The position numbers were made by a program, and so were the translations under genes. From the NCBI GenBank assembly GCA_017305635.1, contig JAFKKF010000006.1, positions 310,001 through 374,000 on the forward strand: a stretch of 64,000 nucleotides of DNA. Direction: 5' to 3'. How positions within the stretch are numbered: the first letter of the stretch is position 1; every line of letters begins with the position of its first letter. Shown in pieces: positions 41,088 to 49,463 of the stretch. The notes under the pieces are model-generated. The model did no database searches and was not told the DNA's origin. It saw only the letters and a program-made list of their open reading frames with translations. This DNA comes from Hyphomicrobiales bacterium (GTDB lineage: Bacteria; Pseudomonadota; Alphaproteobacteria; Rhizobiales; Kaistiaceae).

Positions 41088-42587
41088 TCAGGCCGCTTCC
41101 GATGCCGAGGCGGCCATGATCACGGCCTCGGTAGTGAGTCCGTCCCCGCCGAGCTCGGCGATGATCCGGCCGCGGTTGAAGACCAGTGCGCGATGGCAGA
41201 TCTGGGCGATCTCCTCGAAATCGGTGGAGACCGCGACCACCGCCAGCCCCTCGTCGAGCGCCTGCGCGATCAGGCCGTAGATTTCCGCCTTGGCGCCGAC
41301 GTCGACGCCGGCGGTCGGGTCCTCGGCGATGAGCATGCGCCGGTTGGTGGCGAGCCATCGCCCGACGACGACCTTCTGCTGGTTGCCGCCCGACAGGCCC
41401 TCGATGGCGACTGTCGGATCGTTGGGGCGAAGGTCGAGGCCGGCGCCGATCGCGCGCGCCCGCGCCCGCTCGGTGCCGGGCGAAAGCGGGGAAAAGGCGC
41501 GCCGCTGCATGGCGCCGGGATTGAGAAAGAGGTTCTCGCGCACCGAGAGCGAGGGCGCGATCGATTCCTCACCACGGTCTCGCGCCATCAGCCCGACGCC
41601 CTGGCCGAGCGCGACATGGGGCGAGGCGAGGTCAAGGACCCCGCCGTCGAGGGTTACCTGGCCGCGGTGCGGCACGGCGCCGAAGAGCGCGCGGCCGATC
41701 TCCTCCTGGCCGGCTCCGCGCAGGCCGACGAGGCCGAGGAGCTCGCCCCGCCTGATCTCGAAATCGACCGGTCCCGCATGCTCGGTCTCGAGGCCGGCGA
41801 CCACCGCGCGGGGCGGCCCGGGCATCCTCTCGGCCTTCCTGAAAACCTCGACCGTGTCGCGCCCGACGATCATGCGTACCAGGCGTTCGGGCGTCGTCCC
41901 GGCGACCTCCTCCTCGCCGACCAGGCGGCCGTCGCGCAGCACGACGACGCGGTCGGCGATCCGGAACACCTCGTCGAGCCGGTGCGAGACGTAGATCATG
42001 CCGACGCCGCGCGCCTTCAGCGCCCGCATGGCGGCGAAGAGCCGCTCGACCTCGTCCGCGGGGAGGCTGGCCGTCGGCTCGTCGAGGACCAGGAAATCGC
42101 AATCGACCACCAGGGCGCGGGCGATCGCGACCAGCGACTTCTCGGTCCGGCTCAGCGACAGGATGCGCGTGTCGGGATCGATGTCACAGCCGACCAGCGC
42201 CAGTGCCTCGCGCGCGACCGCCGCAGACCGGCGCCAGTTGATGATGCCGTGGCGGCCGAGGAAGGACCGCCGCGCGAAGCCGCGCGCAAGCGCGACGTTC
42301 TCGGTCACGGTCATCCACTCGATGAGCCCGAGGTCCTGGTGGATGAAGGAGATGGCATCGGCGCCGTAGCCGCCATGAAAAGGCCGGCCGTCGAGGGTGA
42401 TGGTCCCGGCATCCGCCTTGTGGACGCCGCTGAGGATCTTGATCAGGGTCGACTTGCCGGCGCCGTTCTCGCCGAGGAGGGCGACGATCTCGCCGCGGCC
42501 GAGCTCGAAGCTGACGCCCTTCAGCGCCTGGGTGCCGCCGAAGGCCTTGACGATATTGTCGAAGCGCAGCCGGGCTTCCTTCGTCAT
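41088..42587 (-). CDS. Sugar ABC transporter ATP-binding protein (two-domain, CUT2)
   Basis: A 499-residue RbsA/MglA-type double ATPase. Domain 1: Walker A LLGENGAGKS, signature LSRTEKSLVAIARAL and Walker B LVLDEPTASLP. Domain 2: degenerate P-loop LRGAGQEEIGRAL, signature LSGGNQQKVVVGRWL and AEDPTAGVDVGAK. The signature of the first domain (LSRTEK) departs from LSGGQ, a common trait here. Upstream overlap with the GntR gene (ATGA) and short gap to the permease show one operon. Functions with the permease and binding protein downstream. Confidence 0.9.
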   Translation of the reverse strand: MTKEARLRFDNIVKAFGGTQALKGVSFELGRGEIVALLGENGAGKSTLIKILSGVHKADAGTITLDGRPFHGGYGADAISFIHQDLGLIEWMTVTENVALARGFARRSFLGRHGIINWRRSAAVAREALALVGCDIDPDTRILSLSRTEKSLVAIARALVVDCDFLVLDEPTASLPADEVERLFAAMRALKARGVGMIYVSHRLDEVFRIADRVVVLRDGRLVGEEEVAGTTPERLVRMIVGRDTVEVFRKAERMPGPPRAVVAGLETEHAGPVDFEIRRGELLGLVGLRGAGQEEIGRALFGAVPHRGQVTLDGGVLDLASPHVALGQGVGLMARDRGEESIAPSLSVRENLFLNPGAMQRRAFSPLSPGTERARARAIGAGLDLRPNDPTVAIEGLSGGNQQKVVVGRWLATNRRMLIAEDPTAGVDVGAKAEIYGLIAQALDEGLAVVAVSTDFEEIAQICHRALVFNRGRIIAELGGDGLTTEAVIMAASASEAA

Positions 42588-43471
42588 GGCACGCCTCCGG
42601 GACGATCGCCGCCTTCGCGCGCCGGCGGCTTCCCCGCCTCCGCCCGTTCGAGGTCGGCGGCGGAGCGCTGCTCGACGAGGTTCATGTGATGGACCATGGT
42701 GTCGCGGGCGGTCGAGCCGTCGCCGGTCATCACCGCCTCGAGGATGGTCTTGTGCTCGGCCAGCGCCTGAAGGTCGTCGAAAAGGCCCTGTTCCGCCGAC
42801 TGGCGGACGCGATGGAGCTGTGCGTTCAGCGCGTCCGCCATGAAGCGGATGAAGCGGTTGTGCGTGTGGTCGAATATGACCTGGTGGAAGTGCAGGTCGG
42901 CCTCGAGGACGCGCCATTCGAGGGCGGCGCGCTCGCTCCGGTTGGCCGGCGTGGCGGAATGGAGCCTGTTCACCGCCGCCTCCTGCGCGGCGAGGGCGGT
43001 GGCGAGCTCGGCGCGGAACGGCTCGCCGCCGAACCTGCAGGCATGGTCGATGGCTGCCACTTCGATGAGGCGCCGGGCATCCATGAGCTCGCGGATCTGG
43101 CCGGCGGTGAGCGGCGAGGATATCCGGTAGCCCTTGCGTGCCTCGTGGGTGATGAGCCCGGTGGCGGCGAGCCGGGCGAGGGCCTCGCGCACCGGCGTCG
43201 GCGAGACGCCGAGGGCCTTTGACAGGACGCTGATCCGCAAGGTCGCGCCGCGGCGAAGCGAGCCCTGGGCGAGCATCTGCAGGACCGCCCGATAGACGCG
43301 TTCGCTGAGCACCTGCGGTGTCTCGAGGAGCGGAGCCGCCTCGCGGATCTCCTCTTCGGAATGGGACAGGTCCGGCTCCCGTCTGCCGGCCGCTTCCGCC
43401 CGCGCGCTGCGGATCACCGGCGATGCCTCCCGCGCGGCCCGCCGAGCCGACACCTCCGCCGCAACGGACAA
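42584..43471 (-). CDS. GntR-family (FCD) transcriptional regulator
   Basis: A regulator of the FadR subfamily, about 295 residues. A long polar N-terminal arm precedes the winged helix (LSERVYRAVLQMLAQGSLRRGATLRISVLSKALGVSPTPVREALARLAATGLI). The FCD domain follows (LEADLHFHQVIFDHTHNRFIRFM, AEHKTILEAVMTGDGSTARDTMVHHM) with metal-site histidines. The frame stays open to a TTG at 43501, but a promoter-like TTGACT-N16-TATAGC would start transcription near 43497, so I prefer the TTG at 43471; the true start is uncertain. It heads the second sugar ABC operon and probably controls it. Confidence 0.8.
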   Translation of the reverse strand: MSVAAEVSARRAAREASPVIRSARAEAAGRREPDLSHSEEEIREAAPLLETPQVLSERVYRAVLQMLAQGSLRRGATLRISVLSKALGVSPTPVREALARLAATGLITHEARKGYRISSPLTAGQIRELMDARRLIEVAAIDHACRFGGEPFRAELATALAAQEAAVNRLHSATPANRSERAALEWRVLEADLHFHQVIFDHTHNRFIRFMADALNAQLHRVRQSAEQGLFDDLQALAEHKTILEAVMTGDGSTARDTMVHHMNLVEQRSAADLERAEAGKPPAREGGDRPGGVP

Positions 43472-43503
43472 ACCCCCATCGTCCGAAGTCCTCCCCGCCA
43501 ACA

Positions 43504-43531
43504 GCTATAGAATATATTTGATATGAGTCAA
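43504..43531 (-). promoter_or_regulatory. Sigma-70-like promoter of the GntR/sugar ABC operon
   Basis: TTGACT (43531-43526), a 16-base AT-rich spacer and TATAGC (43509-43504) read on the minus strand. The spacer (CATATCAAATATATTC) is by far the most AT-rich stretch nearby and may include a GntR operator. The rest of the 350-base gap before the M20 gene at 43853 shows no further gene; it should hold that gene's promoter, which I could not pick out. Confidence 0.5.
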
Positions 43532-43852
43532 ACGGGCCAACCCGGTAGGCGCCGGTGGCGGGCGGATGCGGTGCGTGGCATGCGGTCGCGGTCGCGAGGA
43601 CGCAGGTACGACTCCGCCTCGCCGCAGCCTCGATCGCGGGACGATCCGCCTTGTAGTCGCAAAAGACGATCCGCGGAGATTGCCGGCGACCCTCTTGCCG
43701 CGGGCGCGCCGCCGGGGCGGGCGGGGGGCGATCTCTTCATCCACGCCCAATTCGTAAGGCTTGCGTCAACCGTGGTCGGCCCGGCGGGGATGCGCGGGTT
43801 TCACAACCAGGCGTGGGAGCGTATTGTCGCGGCAGAATCAGGGGAGGATGAC

Positions 43853-45427
43853 GTGATCAAGCGAAGCGCTTCCGGACTTGACCGCCGCACGCTGCTCGCG
43901 GCGATGGGTGCGGGAGGGGGCGCGCTGCTGTCATCGGCCACGTCCACCGTGGCGCTCGCCCAGGCGTCGGATGCGGGAGCGCCCGTGGAAGAGCCGAAAG
44001 GCCCTCCGGCATCCGCCGGCGTCGCCGCCCAGGCGGTGGACAAGTGGAAGGACCCGATCCTGCGGATTTCCCACGAGGTCTGGCAGAATGCCGAGCTCTC
44101 GCTGAACGAGATCGTCTCGCACCAGATCCACATCCGCGAGCTGGAGGCCGCCGGCTTCACCATCACCAGCCGCGGCACGTCCGGCGTGCCCACCGCCTTC
44201 ATCGCGGAATGGAAGCAGGGTACCGGCGGGCCGCTGGTCGGCTACCTGCCCGAATATGACGCGCTGCCGGGACTCGGCAACGCCGCCGAGCCGCGCCAGA
44301 CGCCGGGGCCGAAGGGCGTCGAGGTCGGCCATGGCTGCGGGCACAACATGCTCGGCGCCGGCTGCACCGGCGCCGCCTTCGCGTTGAAGGAGATGATGCA
44401 GGCGGCCGGCACGCCCGGCACCATCCGCGTCTATGGCTGCGCGGCCGAGGAGGTCGAGGGCGCCAAGGTCTACATGGCGCGCGACAACCTCTTCGCCGAC
44501 CTGGATGCCGCGCTCGCCTGGCATCCGGCCCCGCTCGCCGGAACCGGGGTCGTGCGGCTCGCCGCCGTCGACATGCTCAAGGTCAAGTTCCACGGCCGCA
44601 CCGCCCATGCCGGCAACACGCCGTGGGACGGCCGCAGCGCGCTCAAGGCGGCCGAGATGTTCGGCGTCGGCGTGCAGATGATGCGCGAGCACCTGCAGTC
44701 TACCACGCGCCTTCACTATATCTACGAGGCGGCCGGGCAGGCGCCCAACATCATCCCCGATTTCGCCCAGGTCTGGATCATGGTTCGCGACATCGACCGG
44801 CCGAAGGTCGGCTCGATCACCGAATGGGTGAAGCAGGTGGCGGAGGGCGCGGCGATGGCGACGCAGACGCGCGCCGAGCTCGACCTCTTCTTCGGCATGC
44901 ACGACCTGCTTCCGAACGAGCCGCTGGCGCGCCACCTGCTGCGGCATATCCAGGCGGTGCCGCTCGAATGGACGGCGGAAGAGCAGGAATTCGCCAAGGC
45001 CTGCCAGCGCGAGATGAAGCTTCCCGAGACCGGGATGGCGCCGCAGCCGCTGCCCTTCCTCACCGACGTCAATGCCGGCGGGTCGACCGACGTCGGCGAT
45101 GTCAGCTACCAGGCGCCGACCGCGATCTTTGCCTGGCCGACCATGCCGCTCGGGGTGAGCCTGCACACATGGCCGGTCACCGCCTGCGGCGGCATGTCGA
45201 TCGGCGACAAGGGGTCGCTCAACACGGCGCGCATCATGGCCGCGGCCGGCTACGACCTGATGACCGACGCCGAGCTGCGGAAGGCGGCGCGGGCGGACTT
45301 CGACAAGCGGCGCGGCGACGCGCCCTTCGTCTCGCCGCTGCCGCCGGAGAGGAAGCAGCCGCTCGGGCTCGACCGCTTCTTCATCAAGACCGGCGAGGAC
45401 GAACAGTTCGCGGACATAGCCAGCTAG
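43853..45427 (+). CDS. Tat-exported M20-family amidohydrolase (aminobenzoyl-glutamate hydrolase-like)
   Basis: A 524-residue M20 metallopeptidase-fold hydrolase. The GTG at 43853 follows GGGGAGGATGAC. A twin-arginine leader LDRRTLLAAMGAGGGALLSSATSTVALAQA is present. The catalytic domain has LPEYDALPGLGN, VGHGCGHNMLG with metal ligands, YGCAAEEVEGAK, and the dimerisation domain FHGRTAHAGNTPWDGRSAL. Family members (AbgB-like) cleave amide bonds of p-aminobenzoyl-glutamate or related amides. Being exported, it may process an amide in the periplasm before uptake. Divergent from the GntR/sugar ABC operon; no partner AbgA/AbgT is present. Confidence 0.85.
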   Translation: MIKRSASGLDRRTLLAAMGAGGGALLSSATSTVALAQASDAGAPVEEPKGPPASAGVAAQAVDKWKDPILRISHEVWQNAELSLNEIVSHQIHIRELEAAGFTITSRGTSGVPTAFIAEWKQGTGGPLVGYLPEYDALPGLGNAAEPRQTPGPKGVEVGHGCGHNMLGAGCTGAAFALKEMMQAAGTPGTIRVYGCAAEEVEGAKVYMARDNLFADLDAALAWHPAPLAGTGVVRLAAVDMLKVKFHGRTAHAGNTPWDGRSALKAAEMFGVGVQMMREHLQSTTRLHYIYEAAGQAPNIIPDFAQVWIMVRDIDRPKVGSITEWVKQVAEGAAMATQTRAELDLFFGMHDLLPNEPLARHLLRHIQAVPLEWTAEEQEFAKACQREMKLPETGMAPQPLPFLTDVNAGGSTDVGDVSYQAPTAIFAWPTMPLGVSLHTWPVTACGGMSIGDKGSLNTARIMAAAGYDLMTDAELRKAARADFDKRRGDAPFVSPLPPERKQPLGLDRFFIKTGEDEQFADIAS

Positions 45428-45514
45428 GACGACCGACCAGGTTCGGCCCGATCGGCCGGCAGGGTCGCAGAGGACGATAGAAGTCTCGAGACTGAAGCAA
45501 CATTCGGGGAGGCA

Positions 45515-45623
45515 AGACGATGCGTAACGGGTTATTGGCTGCCGCGGCAATTTACGCACAACGCCAGCTCATTGATCCTTCCTGGAGACGATGCGTAACG
45601 GGTTATTGGCTGCCGCGGCAATT
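45515..45623 (+). repeat. 38-bp direct repeat duplicating the start of a secreted-protein gene
   Basis: An identical 38-base stretch (AGACGATGCGTAACGGGTTA onward to GCAATT) occurs at 45515-45552 and 45586-45623, offset by 71 bases, with 33 unrelated bases between. Each copy contains a ribosome-binding site and start codon. The first copy leads into a frame that is quickly out of step with the gene; only the second copy leads into the full protein. Confidence 0.85.
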
Positions 45624-46070
45624 CTCCTTTCCTTCGTCGTTTCCTGGGCGAGCCCGGCTTCGGCATTCGAAACTTTCGTCACGGTTCCCGAGGCCCCCGG
45701 CGGCGCCTCCTTCTCGGGATGCTACAGCGCCAATGACCAGCTTTTCGGCCGGTATCGATTCTCGTTCTGCTTCGACCGCCACGGCAGCTATTCCGTGCGC
45801 GGATGGGCGCATTGCGATGGCAGCCTGACCTGGACCACGCATCGCGGCGAGATCAACGTCAACATACGCCGCACCTCGTGCCGCAACGGCGTCGCCTGGG
45901 CGCGGGCCGACATGACCTGCCGGCCGAACGGCCGGCTGGCGCGCAACCTGATCCGTCAGCTCGGCCCGTCGGGCAATGCCATAACCATGCGCGTCTCCTC
46001 GCTGCGCTGCACCTATTTCCCGAGCGTGCGCGGCTACCGCAACCAGACCTTCACCGCGCGGCGCAACTAG
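45591..46070 (+). CDS. Small secreted protein of unknown function
   Basis: A 159-residue protein with signal peptide MRNGLLAAAAILLSFVVSWA, cleaved near PASAFET. The mature part has six cysteines (FSGCYSAND, FSFCFDRHG, WAHCDGS, RTSCRNG, DMTCRPN, LRCTYFP), probably in disulfides, and a compact beta-rich feel. CTGGAGACG precedes the ATG. I do not recognise a family. A 71-base upstream duplication places a second decoy start. It lies between the M20 hydrolase and glutaminase genes with a 50-base gap to the latter. Confidence 0.7.
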   Translation: MRNGLLAAAAILLSFVVSWASPASAFETFVTVPEAPGGASFSGCYSANDQLFGRYRFSFCFDRHGSYSVRGWAHCDGSLTWTTHRGEINVNIRRTSCRNGVAWARADMTCRPNGRLARNLIRQLGPSGNAITMRVSSLRCTYFPSVRGYRNQTFTARRN

Positions 46071-46120
46071 CACGCGGCGCACCGCACGGGGCCGTCCGGC
46101 CTCGCCGGCAAGGAGGTGCC

Positions 46121-47122
46121 ATGAAGCTGCCCGATCCGCCGCCCGATCAGTCGGGCCCCTATGTCTCGACCGGCACGCTGCCGCCGGTCGACGAGGTCGC
46201 CCGGTTGGTGACCGAGGCGCATGAGCGCTTCCGTTCCGTCGAGGTCGGCGCCAATTCGCAGGTCTATCCGGCGCTCGCGCGCGTGCCGGCGGATCTGTTC
46301 GGCATCTGCGTCGTCGGCACCGACGGCCGCGTCTTCGCCGTCGGCGATGCCGAGCACGAATTCACCATCATGAGCGTGTCGAAGCCCTTCATCTTCGCGC
46401 TCGTCTGCGATCTCATCGGGCCGACCGGGGCGCGCGAGCGCCTCGGCGCCAATGCCACCGGCCATGCCTTCAACTCGCTCGCCGGCATCGAGCGGCAGGC
46501 CGGCGGGCGCACCAACCCGATGGTCAATGCCGGTGCCATCGCCACGACCAGCCTGGTGCCGGGCGGCTCGCCGGAGGAGAAGTGGCGCTTCATCCTCGAC
46601 GGGCTCTCCCGCTTCGCCGGACGCCGGCTCGCCGTCAATGACGAGGTCTACGTCTCGGCTTCCGAGTCCAATTTCCGCAACCGCAGCATCGCCTGGATGC
46701 TGCAGAGCATGGGCGCCATCTATGCCGATCCGGCGGAGGCGGTCGAGCTCTATACCCGCCAGTGCTCGCTGAACGTCAGCGCCCGCGACCTCGCGGTCAT
46801 GGGGGCGACGCTCGCCCATGGCGGGTTCAATCCGGTGACCCGCGAGCAGGTGGTGAAGCCGGAAGTCTGCCACTACGCGCTCGCCGTCATGCTGACCGCC
46901 GGCCTCTACGAGACCTCGGGCGACTGGCTCTACGAGATCGGCCTGCCCGGCAAGAGCGGCATAGGCGGGGGCATCGTCACCGTGTCGCCCGGCAAGGGCG
47001 GCCTCGGCACTTTCGCGCCGCCGCTCGACGAGGAGGGCAACAGCGTCAGGGGGCAATTGGTGGCCCAGTTCCTGTCGCGACGGCTCGGCCTCGACCTGCT
47101 CCTCTCCTCGCCGGAATCGTGA
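46121..47122 (+). CDS. glsA: Glutaminase
   Basis: A 333-residue serine-dependent beta-lactamase-fold glutaminase, hydrolysing glutamine to glutamate and ammonia. The catalytic pair Ser85-x-x-Lys88 is in TIMSVSKPF, followed by NALxGH-like FNSLAGIERQAGGRTNPMVNAGAIATTSLVPG, VYVSASESNFRNRSIAWML, the Tyr region LYTRQCSLNVSARDLAVMGATLAHGG, and GLPGKSGIGGGIVTVSPGKGGLGTFAPPLDEEGNSVRG. Length is close to normal. The ATG at 46121 has AAGGAGGTGCC in front. Cytosolic. Confidence 0.93.
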   Translation: MKLPDPPPDQSGPYVSTGTLPPVDEVARLVTEAHERFRSVEVGANSQVYPALARVPADLFGICVVGTDGRVFAVGDAEHEFTIMSVSKPFIFALVCDLIGPTGARERLGANATGHAFNSLAGIERQAGGRTNPMVNAGAIATTSLVPGGSPEEKWRFILDGLSRFAGRRLAVNDEVYVSASESNFRNRSIAWMLQSMGAIYADPAEAVELYTRQCSLNVSARDLAVMGATLAHGGFNPVTREQVVKPEVCHYALAVMLTAGLYETSGDWLYEIGLPGKSGIGGGIVTVSPGKGGLGTFAPPLDEEGNSVRGQLVAQFLSRRLGLDLLLSSPES

Positions 47123-47181
47123 AAGCCGGCGGCCTGGACAATTCACCCGGCGGAGATGCCGGATCAACGGGGGAAATAAGC

Positions 47182-48798
47182 ATGACCGCCCTATCGGACA
47201 TTGAGGGCAGGCCGCGCGAGGCCGCTTCCTGGATCCCGATGATTGCCATCGCGCTCGGCCAGGCGATCATGTCGTTCAACGTCGCCTCCCTGCCGGTGGC
47301 GCTCGGCGGCATGGTCGAAAGCTTCGGCGTGGCGCCGACGGTGGTGGCGACCGGCATCGTCGCCTATTCGATGATCGTCGCCGGCTTCGTCATGCTCGGC
47401 GCCAAGCTCGTGCAGCGCTTCGGCGCGCTCAACGTCTTCCGTATCGCGGTGATCGTCTTCGGCATCTCGCAGGCGATCATGACGTTCAGTCCCAATGCCA
47501 CGCTGATGATCACGGCGCAGGCGCTCTGCGGTGCCGCCGGCGCGGTGATCGTGCCGGCGCTGGTCGCGCTGATCGCGGAGAACTACCACGGCGACCAGCA
47601 GGCGACCGCGCTCGGTGCCCTCGGCTCGGCGCGCGCCGGCGCCGGCGTCCTCGCCTTCCTGATCGGCGGCGTGCTCGGCACCTATATCGGCTGGCGGCCG
47701 GTCTTCGGCCTGCTCATCGCGGTCTCGGCGCTCGTCTTCCTGCTCAGCTTCCGGCTGAAGGCCGACGAGGGCCGGCCGGAGGTGAAGATCGATGCCGTCG
47801 GCGTCATCCTCGCCGCGGCGGCGATCATCTTCATCAGCTTCGGCTTCAACAACCTGAACGGCTGGGGGCTGGTGCTGGCCCGCCCGACCGCCCCGTTCAA
47901 CCTCGCCGGCCTGTCGCCGGCGCCGGCGATGATCGTCATCGGCATCCTCCTCGGCCAGGGCTTCCTGATGTGGACGCGCCGGCGCGAGGCCGCCGGGCTG
48001 ACCCCGCTCCTCCCGCTCGAAGTGCTCGATTCCCCGCAGGAGCGTTCCGCCGTCTATGCCATGTTCGCGGTCGTCGCCCTCGAGGCGGCGCTCAATTTCT
48101 CGGTGCCCCTCTACATTCAGATCGTGCAGGGCCGGTCGCCGCTCGCGACCGCGGTCGCCATGCTGCCCTTCAATCTCACGGTCTTCGTCGCCGCGATGCT
48201 GATCGTGCGCTTCTATGCCCGCTTCACGCCGCGCCAGATCGGCCGCTTCGGCTTCGTGCTCTGCGGGGTGGCGCTGGTCTGGCTCGCCTTCGTCGTGCAC
48301 AATGACTGGAGCTCGATCCCGGTGCTCTTCGGCCTGATCCTCTTCGGCATAGGCCAGGGTTCCCTCGTCACGCTCCTCTTCAACGTGCTCGTCACCGCCT
48401 CGCCGAAGGAGCTGGCGGGCGACGTCGGGTCGCTTCGCGGCACCACCAACAACCTCGCCGCCGCGGTCGGCACGGCGGTGGCCGGGGCGCTGCTCGTCGG
48501 GCTGCTCAGCTCCTCGGTCATGCGCCAGCTCGCCGAGAACCCGACCCTGCCGCCCGAGATCCAGGCGCAGGTCGACCTCGACAGCATCACCTTCGTCAGC
48601 AACGAGCGGCTGAAGACGGTGATCGAGGGGACCACGGCGACGCCCGAACAGAAGGCCGAGGCGCTCCGCATCAATACCGAGGGCCGCCTCCAGGCGCTGA
48701 AGCTCGGATTCCTCCTCATGGCCGGCCTCGCCCTGGTCATGATCTTTCCCGCCGGCGGTCTGCCCGGCTACCGGCCGGGCGAGATACCGGCCAAATGA
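47182..48798 (+). CDS. Major facilitator superfamily transporter (DHA2-like, 14 segments)
   Basis: A 538-residue MFS permease with about 14 membrane segments. MIAIALGQAIMSFNVASLPVALGGMVESFGV is segment 1 with the conserved N. The cytoplasmic loop between 2 and 3 reads LGAKLVQRFGALNVFRIAV, and the drug-exporter signature region is GSARAGAGVLAFLIGGVLGTYIGWR (motif C-like). These suggest proton-driven export of a small hydrophobic compound. A soluble segment of about 70 residues before the last span (LPPEIQAQVDLDSITFVSNERLK) is like DHA2 family members. The ATG at 47182 follows GGGGGAAATAAGC. Substrate unknown. Confidence 0.85.
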   Translation: MTALSDIEGRPREAASWIPMIAIALGQAIMSFNVASLPVALGGMVESFGVAPTVVATGIVAYSMIVAGFVMLGAKLVQRFGALNVFRIAVIVFGISQAIMTFSPNATLMITAQALCGAAGAVIVPALVALIAENYHGDQQATALGALGSARAGAGVLAFLIGGVLGTYIGWRPVFGLLIAVSALVFLLSFRLKADEGRPEVKIDAVGVILAAAAIIFISFGFNNLNGWGLVLARPTAPFNLAGLSPAPAMIVIGILLGQGFLMWTRRREAAGLTPLLPLEVLDSPQERSAVYAMFAVVALEAALNFSVPLYIQIVQGRSPLATAVAMLPFNLTVFVAAMLIVRFYARFTPRQIGRFGFVLCGVALVWLAFVVHNDWSSIPVLFGLILFGIGQGSLVTLLFNVLVTASPKELAGDVGSLRGTTNNLAAAVGTAVAGALLVGLLSSSVMRQLAENPTLPPEIQAQVDLDSITFVSNERLKTVIEGTTATPEQKAEALRINTEGRLQALKLGFLLMAGLALVMIFPAGGLPGYRPGEIPAK

Positions 48799-48893
48799 AG
48801 CTATCCGCGGTGCTCTGCCGCACGCCTTTCTGCCGGCGGGATAGGCCGGCGTCCGTACCTGTCAGAAACCGAAAGAGACCAGGAGATCTACCC

Positions 48894-49196
48894 ATGCTGA
48901 CACAACGCAAGACCATGCTCGGCGCCGCGGCGCTGGTCGCGCTCTTCGCCGTCCCGCAACTGGCCGAGGCGGCGGTCACCACGACCACCGCCAACCTGAA
49001 CCTTCGCCGTGGTCCCGGGACGAACCACAGGGTCATCACCACGATCCCCGCCGGCTCCCGCGTCGACATCCACAGCTGCGGGCATACCTGGTGCTATCTC
49101 TCCTGGGGCCGGCATTCCGGCTTCTCCAACGGCTTCTTCCTGTCGAAGCACGTCACCGTCTCGGTCTCGCCGCTTCATCATCTCCGGCGCTGGTAG
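48894..49196 (+). CDS. Secreted bacterial SH3-domain protein
   Basis: A 100-residue protein with Sec signal (LGAAALVALFAVPQLAEA, cleavage after AEAA). The mature part is one SH3b domain: TTTANLNLRRGPGTNHRVITTIPAGSRVDIHSCGHTWCYLSWGRHSGFSNGFFLSKHV, where NLRRGPG is the classic SH3b core. A pair of cysteines may form a disulfide. The ATG follows CCAGGAGATCTACCC. Such proteins bind the cell wall or other periplasmic targets. Followed by a strong terminator. Confidence 0.85.
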   Translation: MLTQRKTMLGAAALVALFAVPQLAEAAVTTTTANLNLRRGPGTNHRVITTIPAGSRVDIHSCGHTWCYLSWGRHSGFSNGFFLSKHVTVSVSPLHHLRRW

Positions 49197-49210
49197 GCGC
49201 GCGCCATTCC

Positions 49211-49240
49211 GCCCCTGCCCGCCAGGGCAGGGGCGCTTCT
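49211..49240 (+). terminator. Rho-independent terminator after the SH3 gene
   Basis: GCCCCTGCCC (49211-49220) pairs with GGGCAGGGGC (49225-49234) perfectly over a GCCA loop, followed by GCTTCT. It isolates the next transcription unit. Confidence 0.6.
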
Positions 49241-49310
49241 CCATGCACGGCCCTTTCCGCGACTGCGATGGGACGTCCATGACCGCGCCGACCGGGCTCC
49301 GAGGTGCCGT

Positions 49311-49324
49311 TTGATCCTCGTCAA
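49311..49324. promoter_or_regulatory. FNR/DNR-type box upstream of the nitrite reductase
   Basis: TTGATCCTCGTCAA matches the FNR/DNR/NnrR-type consensus TTGAT-N4-ATCAA at nine of ten fixed positions. It lies 140 bases before the nitrite reductase start. If active at -41.5 it would start transcription around 49359. No other DNA element in the 267-base gap stands out, apart from the preceding terminator. Confidence 0.6.
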
Positions 49325-49463
49325 TGACCCGTCGCCGAAACCGCCGCATCCTATCATCGCAGAGATGCTGGCCGACATGTCGTCGGACGCAATCTGTCCC
49401 CCGTGGCGGCGCGCGTCCAGGCTTCATCTCCCGGGCGCGCGAGACTGAAGTTCGGAGACGATC

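Noticed and set aside
45520-45828. A 102-codon frame beginning at the first copy of the 38-base repeat
   Set aside because: It leaves the true frame at once and encodes no conserved sequence; the intact signal peptide and Cys-rich protein begin at the second copy (45591).
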